Positions 56,855 to 64,000 of a DNA stretch of 64,000 bases are shown piece after piece. Made by a program: the position numbers and the translations under genes. How positions within the stretch are numbered: position 1 is the first letter of the stretch; each line of letters starts with the position of its first letter. Source of the stretch: Enoplolaimus lenunculus (taxonomy: Eukaryota; Nematoda; Enoplea; Enoplida; Thoracostomopsidae); the NCBI GenBank assembly GCA_030248215.1, contig JASANG010004101.1:124001-188000 (forward strand). The letters are read 5' to 3'. Under the pieces are notes generated by a model, which made no database searches, had not been told where the DNA came from, and was given only the letters and a program-made list of their open reading frames with translations.

Positions 56855-59022
56855 ATGACTGAATCCATCTGTAGAGCACTCCGACAACTTATCCTTTCAC
56901 TTTTTGTTATTATTCCACTATTTTGTGTTATATCGGCATCCGGCTCCGGTAAATGTGTATGGGCGACCGGAAAACTTGTTTGCTATCAAGACCCGAAGCT
57001 TGCGGATGGAGTTCAAATAAGGTGAGACGTACGTCGGATTTCGCCGTCATGAAGTGCATATTTAAACCTTAGCCGCACATTAAATGTGTCACATTGCGTA
57101 CCGTCCGTCACCGTGTGTCATCGTCCGTTACCATGCATCATCGTTCGGTATTGTACACATGTGATCCGTACTGAATGATGAAGGAAGATGACTGACGGCG
57201 ACGGACGGTACTGGACGCCGCCACACGACAAGTATAACATAAAACTATGCGTGAATTTTAGCATTTGTTGAAATCTTCCATTTTTGTAATAATTCGTCTT
57301 TTATGAACGTTTTTGGAAAATTTTTTCAGGCTTTGGGACTGGGACGGCGGAACAATATTTGACTCGAACGACAAAATGGGATTTCAAATCAGTGAACCTG
57401 ATGGGACATTTAGGTATTTGAAACTCTGATGCAAGGACTTAATGTTCAGGCATAGGTAACCTATTCTTAAACCGAAACCCAAGCGCAAATATGAGGATAG
57501 GAAATTTGTTTGCAATGGCGGATCCACGGGGGGCCACTCCAGCCGTGCCCCCCCAACAGCATCTCGACAAAAATTATATAGCGTCAATTGCTGTTCTACG
57601 CTGTTTATTTCTCTGTTTTATATATACACAATAGTATAAGCACGCTTTAAAGTTTCTTGACCCTGGAGTCATTTATGCGCTACAATTAGGGATAATAGAC
57701 ATTTATGGACTCTAAACAAGGGTTTAAGGACTCTACCCGCTTACGGGTTCTTATTAGGGATACGGACTCCTATTAATTGGGACTCAAAATGGGGACCCCC
57801 CTCTTATTTGGGTCACTACAGTATGGGTCAAAAATAAGTTTATTACCTGTGAAATTTTGGCCCCCCCATTTTGAGATCCTGGATCCGCCACTGTTTGTTT
57901 GCTTTTCCTCCCATGGAGGTCTCCCCCAAATAACGAACTTGGGCCTAACTTAATTCAAAGACTGAGAATCAGCCTAAGGTTTAGCCTAACCCTAAAGTCT
58001 AAGCATAAACTTGAGCCAAGGCCTAAACATAACCCTGAGCCAAAGCATGTGATAATCTAACAATATAAAAATTGTGGCGGGACAACTTTGCCTTGTATTA
58101 AATTAACACACCAATGTTGGAGAAAACTAAACGAGTACCTGGGAAAGTGCAGAAAAGGCCACTTTGTATAGACTCGTTCGCGTATAAAACAAATCTAGTA
58201 CAAATATTCTAGCTTAGCATAAACCTTAACCGAAGAGTCGAGTCTAGCGCCCCCTAAAACCCTGGTCGGAGAGGGTCCGCGCTAAGAAAAAGCCCGGCGT
58301 TGAAAGACAAAATCAATTTTTAAAACTATATTGGATACAAAATTTAATTTTTTGAAAAGTCGTGTACAAGAATAGCATATGCATCTCGCTTTTCGCTTGC
58401 TTCCCTCGCGATATTTTTTTAATTGGAAGCCATTGAGCAGATGATTTGACCCGGTCAACAACACTGTGTCTACACAATACAATACCAACGCATTTCGAGG
58501 GCGCCCGGCTATCCCTAGGTACGGCCCTGCTCATATTACATCGGACTAAGTTATACATAGCGAGTTATTAAAATATTGAAATAAGTTATTAATTTATTAC
58601 TTAATTAACTTGCAACTGCTTGCAAATTGTTGCATCTGATGAACAGGGGCGTAAGAAGAATTTTAGTTCGATAGGGTTAACCAACCACATGCTAAAAATG
58701 CTTTTGACCTTTAGGTAGATCCAAAAGGTTATCCAAAAGCCTGTTAACTGGGATTTTTCCTTGTCTTTCTAGATGTTTCGACAGGGAATATATGTCCTAT
58801 ATCTCTACCCTAGTGTACGACGCTACTGAATTTATTGCAATTTTTAGAATTGAAGGTTGCGCAGATGATTTTATGCCATGGAACGATCCTGATCCGTATT
58901 TGGAAATCTATCATTTTTGTGGTGCACCTAATGGCCAAAAACTCGAAACCGACATCAGGCGTGTGTTTGTTCCCGAAATTCTTGAATTTGGAATTATTGA
59001 ATTAGACCAGAAAGCAGAGTGA
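56855..59022 (+). CDS. Secreted transthyretin-like (TTL/TTR) family protein
   Basis: TTL proteins are small secreted beta-sandwich proteins, largely restricted to nematodes. A few act extracellularly, for example in bridging apoptotic cells, but most have unknown roles. Exons 56855-57021, 57330-57413 and 58848-59022 join in frame to 141 residues, the usual family size. Residues 1-30 form a signal peptide (hydrophobic LILSLFVIIPLFCVISASG). Then come ATGKLVCY and GVQIRLWDWDGG, matching the family's G-x-L-x-C and KLWD strands, GFQISEPDGTFRIEGCADDF at the exon 2-3 junction, and the signature DPDPYLEIYHFC, ending FGIIELDQKAE. Four cysteines follow the signal peptide. A second acceptor at 58772 in the same phase would add 25 residues (CFDREYMSYISTLVYD...) inside the domain; the shorter form fits the family better. 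Intron 2 carries a hAT miniature element. Confidence 0.93.
57099..57215. repeat. Inverted-repeat element in TTL intron 1
   Basis: accgtccgtcaccgtgtgtc is mirrored by gactgacggcgacggacggt, leaving about 70 bases between. Its G+C-rich CCGT/ACGG words stand out from the surroundings. Similar words occur at 25875-25990. Confidence 0.7.
57513..57893. mobile_element. Complete hAT-type miniature element in TTL intron 2 (family E related)
   Basis: Inverted ends caatggcggatcca and tggatccgccactg (one mismatch) are flanked by the perfect octamer tttgtttg on both sides (57505-57512 and 57894-57901). The interior has family E sequence (ctggagtcatttatgcgc, gggactcaaaatgggg). An 8-bp duplication identifies hAT-type transposition. 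Confidence 0.93.
57928..58045. repeat. TTAGGC-type patch in TTL intron 2
   Basis: Repeated gcctaaggtttagcctaac, aagtctaagcataaac and gagccaaggcctaaac. The ends are not resolved. Confidence 0.55.
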
Positions 59023-60244
59023 AAACCAACTCGTAATGCATTAATAATGTTGTATGTTGAGCTTAAGTGTACGTCAACTGTAACCAACAGTGGATGTTTG
59101 CGCTTTGGACACCAGAGTTTGCAACTTACCTATACTTGCTTTGCACTAAATATACCAGCACGCGTTGCATTTTTACCTTATGTAATCAACCACACTGTGG
59201 TCCAAAATGTAACATGTTAATCCTCGTGAATTGGTAACTGTATCCTTCCTCCAGAGATAAGGTGGAATACAAACAAAACGCAACGCACGCTGGGGGCATC
59301 GTTTCTCACAAAGAATGTATCCAGTCACATGCTGTGGTTCATTGATAATGCGCTCACTGTTGCTTTATAATAAAAATTTTGCTAGGAAACCTGAGAAGTG
59401 CAACATTACTGAACAATTTTCAGTCTGTACGCTGCTTCAACTCTAAGCTGCACTTTATTACGGGCCCGTAGTCGTATGATGTCAGGGGGTTGGACTCGTG
59501 GAAACGTTTAAGCATCCTAAAACTGTTAGCACTGCGTGCAAGCCGTATGAAACAGTTGCATGCCTCTCCTGTAATGTTTGGAACCCTGCGAGGGGTCGAT
59601 TGTGTACGTGTGCAATACTTATTTTCAAAATCTGTAAACCACTACCTATGATTGCAGTAATCATTGTTAAACGTGTGTAAGTACTTGTTTTCGAAATTTA
59701 TAAATCACTTGCTATGATTGCTGTAATCGTTATTAAACCCCTACTATTCGTCCGACTCTTGCAAAAACCAATGAACCCGAAAAATTTTGTGGCAACGTTG
59801 ACGAAATTATTATCATTATTAATTATCGCTGTACAAATTGTTCATTGTGTGTAATTTTTACTCACTTAAAGTACGTGTGGATTCTCAGGTCACGTTTTGA
59901 AACCTATGTAGACAATAGATATAAAAGCTAGCTTTACAACCGTTCTTTAAAACAAGTGCTCAACGCCAGGCAAACAACGTTAGAACAATATTTCAAGTTG
60001 ATTAAGTTTCAGCGATAAATCTATACACCATCAAGAGTAACGAATTAAACCAATGTATTCAACTGATAATATTTTGTATTAAAATGTATTGATGGATAAT
60101 CAGGTACCATAAATACGTGAAATCGATGATAACCGCAATGCGCGCTGGGCACCTTTGCAATGCTGAATTTATCTGCATATCCAACATAATGAGTATTAAG
60201 ATCTGTGAAAGTATTTGACAGGTGAAAAATGTCACAAACTAAAT
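59023..60244. other. Downstream flank of the transthyretin-like gene
   Basis: No gene recognised. A near-duplicate pair of short segments (atctgtaaaccactacctatgattgcagtaatc and tttataaatcacttgctatgattgctgtaatc, compared in part) lies at about 59630 and 59697, a local tandem duplication. Confidence 0.4.
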
Positions 60245-60635
60245 CTATATATACTTAGTGACCCGAGAAAGAGGGGTTCTTCATGTTGAGTCTCAATCAA
60301 TAGGAGTCCGTATTCCTAATTAGAGTCCATAAGCGGATAGAGGCTCTGAGCTCTAATTAGAGTACATAATTGTAAATTATCTCTAATTGTAGTGCATATA
60401 TGACACCAAAACAAAATATTGGTGGTTCGAAACTATAATGCATACTTAAATTTTGAAAGTACATTCCTAAGTATAACCTTGCGTTTTCGCTCACGTTTTT
60501 TATATAAGACAAATAAACGTTTAATATAACGGATAGTTGCAGTACCGGAAATATATCAGTAACGAACGGCGGCGGAGCAACAGTCCGTAATCGAATAACA
60601 GGGCAGTACATACTCGAGAGGCCAAATAAATATCA
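60245..60635 (-). repeat. Family E repeat, copy 4, reverse orientation
   Basis: Reverse-complement order of family E: gtgacccgagaaagagggg, ataggagtccgtattcc, ctctaattgtagtgcatata, gacaaataaacgtttaat and ggatagttgcagtaccgg. Confidence 0.75.
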
Positions 60636-61149
60636 GTTCCAAGGTTTTTTCTCGAAAAAGTTATGGCGGGAAAAAATGGAAAAATTTCATTCTTTGTCTG
60701 TGTTGCCGGTTATCCCACTCTTAGCCGGCGTTTGCCTAAAAATGCTTGCATGTTGAAATTTTTTGCATATCATTGAAACACGATAGTGTTTACAATATAT
60801 GTTTCAAGCATCGAGAATGCACGCTTTTTGAAAGTTTTGCAGAATGTTCTCTGCAGGAAAGCAGAGCTTGAATGCGGTAACTTACGTATAGAATACCCTA
60901 ATTATCCGCTTCTACACCATACACAAATTGGACAGCTTAACGTCTCATTTCAGTTGTTATTCAAAGTTTGATTTTTGCAATTTGTCAAAAAAATTGTATT
61001 ACAAATATGTAATTACCATAGCTAGTCGATATTATTGTGTGACGCTAACGACACCGTGCAATAGATTACGTGTCCCTGCGATGTTGGTTCTACAGAAATT
61101 TCTAACTAGACAGTAATATTTTTGTAATAACCTCCCATGCATTATAGCT

Positions 61150-61265
61150 TAGAACAGGCTGCTTTTTGGTGCATTGAAATGGGGCAAGTGTACGCTTTAG
61201 ACTTATATTTTGTTTAGGCTTAGGCGTACGCTTAGGAGTAGTCGTAGCATAAAACCTCACCGTAT
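61150..61265. repeat. TTAGGC-type patch next to the 61.3-kb inverted repeat
   Basis: tttgtttaggcttaggcgta and cgcttaggagtagtcg. Ends are not resolved. Confidence 0.5.
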
Positions 61266-61285
61266 CCCATGTAAAAGAAAGAACT

Positions 61286-61920
61286 AGGTAAAAGTGCCCC
61301 TAGAAGGGACAGATTGTGATATGTTTCGATTGAAGTATGTAAAAGAGTTTAAACAAGGGTTAGTTAGACCATAGATCAGTAGGTAATGCTTATAATATTA
61401 GCTCCATAACTTCTATGAAAATAGTTGTCATCTATACCTTTGACGGCTGTCTTTCAGTGTTAACACGCTTGCGGTCAATGAAACAAGAAACATATGAGCC
61501 CAACAAACTTTCATCTGTTAAGCTATAAACCGACACTATGGGTTTTCAAGGCGTTCTAAAGTACAACTCTCAACATGCCTTTTGTATAACAGTGAGTTGC
61601 TTTCTAAAGTTATCTCAATTGAGGCGCCTGCAGAACATGTTCTTTGAAACTGAACATTGTAAAGCCCAACAAACGCTAAAATTAAGCTGATAGGTGATGT
61701 CCGCTGGGCCCATATGCTTCTTGTTTCACTGACCGCAAGCGTGTTAATACTGAAAGACAGCCGTCAAAGGTCTAGATGACAACTATTTTCATAGAAGTTA
61801 TGGAGCAAATATTATAAGCATTACCTACTGATGTATGGTCTAACTAACCCTTGTTTAAACTCTTTTACATGCTTCAAGCGAAACATATCACAATCTGTCC
61901 CTTCTAGGGGCACTTTACCT
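61286..61920. mobile_element. Inverted-repeat element with ~216-bp arms
   Basis: Arms 61286-61501 and 61706-61920 are near-identical inverted copies beginning aggtaaaagtgcccctagaa. The 204-bp centre has no open frame of note. The outer ~14 bases resemble those of the 19654-23508 foldback (agttaaagtgcccc), suggesting the same transposition machinery. No target duplication was seen. Confidence 0.88.
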
Positions 61921-61959
61921 CATTTTACGCTTGTGATGAAATCCCCTGATAATTCGATC

Positions 61960-62350
61960 CATGCCGAAATCTGAATTTTTTAAAAAATTCTATTTTTAAG
62001 GCCACAAGTTCAGCCCCTTGGCACCCAAAAATTTGTTCGATAAGTTGGGCAAATTACATATCATTTGACGCAGTTTGCAGGGTGAGTCGAGATGTATTAA
62101 ACTTTCTGCAATCATAAGTCTGTTTAACGAGTTATTGTAAAATAACTGATTTGGCGCGCTGCCAACGATCATGGTTCGAGGCTAAATTTAGTAATTCTGA
62201 CTATAACTCGTTTGCCAGACAACTGATTAGGAGATATTTAACAATATTCGTCTTAGCTCCGCACCCTGTGATCATTTTTCGATAAAAGATTTTGAGTTTA
62301 ATGGAGGAGGAATTTGGGACCTTAAAATTCAAATTTTTTAAAAAATTTTT
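61960..62350. repeat. Foldback repeat, family F, copy 2
   Basis: gaattttttaaaaaattcta through catttgacgcagtttgcagg matches the left arm at 2390-2495, and caccctgtgatcatttttcg through ttcaaattttttaaaaaatt matches the inverted partner. The middle taaaataactgatttggcgc matches the unit duplicated in copy 1. Confidence 0.65.
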
Positions 62351-63746
62351 GGCTTGAATAAGTCTGAGGATGTCATCGAACGTTTGAAACTCATAAGTGG
62401 AGCGAGCGTACAAGTCACTTGTTTTTTGTAAGTATATATACATATTAAAGATGCCAGAGACACTTTTGGGGTTTTTTCTGATATCAAAGCCTCAATTGCT
62501 GAAACCTCGTGAGCAAAGCGAGGTGTAGCTGGACGTATTCTTATGTTAAATAATACGGTAAAGGCAACCTTATCAGTTTTGAACGACCTCGTCGCTAGCT
62601 ATGACGAAACCTGGTCGTACACCAACAAGATGAATATGCTGTTCATCAAATTTTAGTGGCAATTTTAAATTTTTAATTCAGTATGCTTCAAAAGTTGTGA
62701 TGTTTTTCCATTTTTTCCACACTCCTCAAAAAAGTTGAGAAAATATTGCGGTGGCCCTGCAGCACTTGGTGTTATTTTATTCGGTACACTGCTGGTATCT
62801 GGAACAGACGCAACAAAAACCTTTGTGGAGAGCGAAAATTTTACGCAGCTATGGATCTCACCAACGTATGCCAAAGAGAAGAAAATTCGATTTCAACCGT
62901 AATTTAGTTAATTTTAAAGATTTTTCGCCGCTATGGTTATATACTAAGGTTTTTAAGCAAAATATTTTCAACAAAATATAAAAACCGTTTTGGGGCGAAG
63001 TTCTTTATTTAGGAACGTATGCTGTCAATCAGTTGGTAAATTTTCGAATGGCAAAGTAATATTGCGTTTATGTTTCAATGCTCTACTTGAATTTTCCGTT
63101 TGTCCGGGCTTCAACAACTAAATCGGTTCTGCGTGCATAAAAATGGATTCATTGTCAGCATCACCCAATGGTATATATATTAAATTAATTAAAACTGTCG
63201 CCGGCTTTTTTCACTAGCCCAAACCTATCATCTTTCGCAATTGTTTGATTCGTATGCCCAACTGATCCTCTGCTTAGAAACGCAAAATCATAGCGAGCAA
63301 TTCCTTTTGCTTTCAAAAGTTACGAATATGAAATACATCAAATAGATTCATGCTACACACATTCTTCCATATCTGCATATCTGCGTTTAGCGCCTTCCGA
63401 TGCTTACCACCCATCGCGCTGACAGCTGTAGTAAAAATCCACGAGCCGCAGCCATTTCGTCTAGCGCCCCGACATGATCCTTAACCTTGATGGGATTTGA
63501 CTTTTTCGTTTCTCTGCAACACTTTCAAATTTTAATATGAATTACTTCCACGCTACCTAATATATCAATTATATGCGTTGCTAATTGCTAGTTGGTGCAT
63601 TTTGTAATGTCCCAACTTTACGTCTGGTGGCAATCGTCGTTCCTCTAATTAAAAACAGTTACGACTAGCCATTTCAGAGTACCCTTTTGTTGTCTTTCTG
63701 ATTGCCTCTTTAGACGGTAAGCATTTTTGACACGATTCCTTTCAGT
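62351..63746. other. No gene recognised
   Basis: AT-rich. A minus-strand stretch at 63300-63480 reads briefly as protein-like sequence but contains stops and has no family signature. Confidence 0.35.
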
Positions 63747-64000
63747 CTATGCCGGCGTACTCCATGCGGGCTCCGTCGCTGGCAAGATAAAGCAAGCCTT
63801 CACGCCACCAGTTTGTCCTGAAGCAGCCTTACCCCTTCGCTTTTTGCGCACCGTTATAAATAACCCTGCGGAGGCGAAAAACACGCCGAAATCAAATGAG
63901 GCCGCCGCCGTCACCATTGGGCACATGGGCGCTGGTTTTTCTTGGGAATGCCGCCTCACTATAGTCAAATTCAACCGCGGCAGCTTGCGCCCTATCGACT
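63747..64000 (-). other. G+C-rich block with open frame at the window edge, unidentified
   Basis: Composition shifts sharply upward in G+C near 63745 and stays so to the edge. One minus-strand frame is open across it (MCPMVTAAASFDFGVFFASA, then VRKKRRGKAASGQTGGVKAC) and a plus-strand frame is open over much of the same stretch. I do not recognise either. It could be a host exon, a G+C-rich transposon, laterally acquired DNA or a contaminating join in the assembly. Confidence 0.3.

Overview
The window is animal nuclear DNA: AT-rich, repeat-dense, with short exons joined by GT-AG introns. A nematode is the best fit, by inference. The evidence is a secreted transthyretin-like protein of the largely nematode-restricted TTL family, a FGF9/16/20-type growth factor resembling nematode LET-756 in its long basic, glutamine-rich tail, and the nematode telomere hexamer TTAGGC scattered through many small elements. 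The long introns and heavy transposon load do not resemble a compact rhabditid genome. The species cannot be named from sequence alone.

Four host loci can be supported. (1) 75-9088, minus strand: an SLC28-type concentrative nucleoside transporter. Nine exons join in one unbroken frame and the 3' end lies off the left edge. (2) 17553-18022, plus strand: the C-terminal exons of a spartin-like senescence-domain protein, whose frame is broken by a tandem copy of 8 bases. (3) 27303-29712, minus strand: a three-exon FGF gene with a 104-bp middle exon and a glutamine-rich extension. (4) 56855-59022, plus strand: a three-exon transthyretin-like gene coding for a small secreted protein. The genes are unrelated in function and show no operon-like spacing. 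Three of them have a 3' splice-site-like motif just upstream of the start codon.

The rest is mostly mobile and repeated DNA. 5.0-6.5 kb holds back-to-back terminal-inverted-repeat elements rich in ACTTAAGT, with a recent 282-bp tandem duplication. 11.39-12.23 kb is a clean inverted-repeat element, followed by a 1.9-kb minisatellite of 18-bp units with a 594-bp higher-order period. 19.65-23.51 kb is a very large, nearly symmetric inverted repeat whose arms carry a chain of short perfect hairpins. 24.3 kb is a small palindromic element. 47.6-49.3 kb is a decayed hAT transposase, and non-autonomous hAT elements with perfect 8-bp target duplications lie at 51.66-52.10 and 57.51-57.89 kb. 61.29-61.92 kb is another long-armed inverted repeat. 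Small TTAGGC-cored elements occur throughout.

The most unusual structure is the 19.65-23.51 kb foldback. Four of its hairpins share a constant core while their outer stem bases differ but stay complementary, so the folded form itself may have been under selection.
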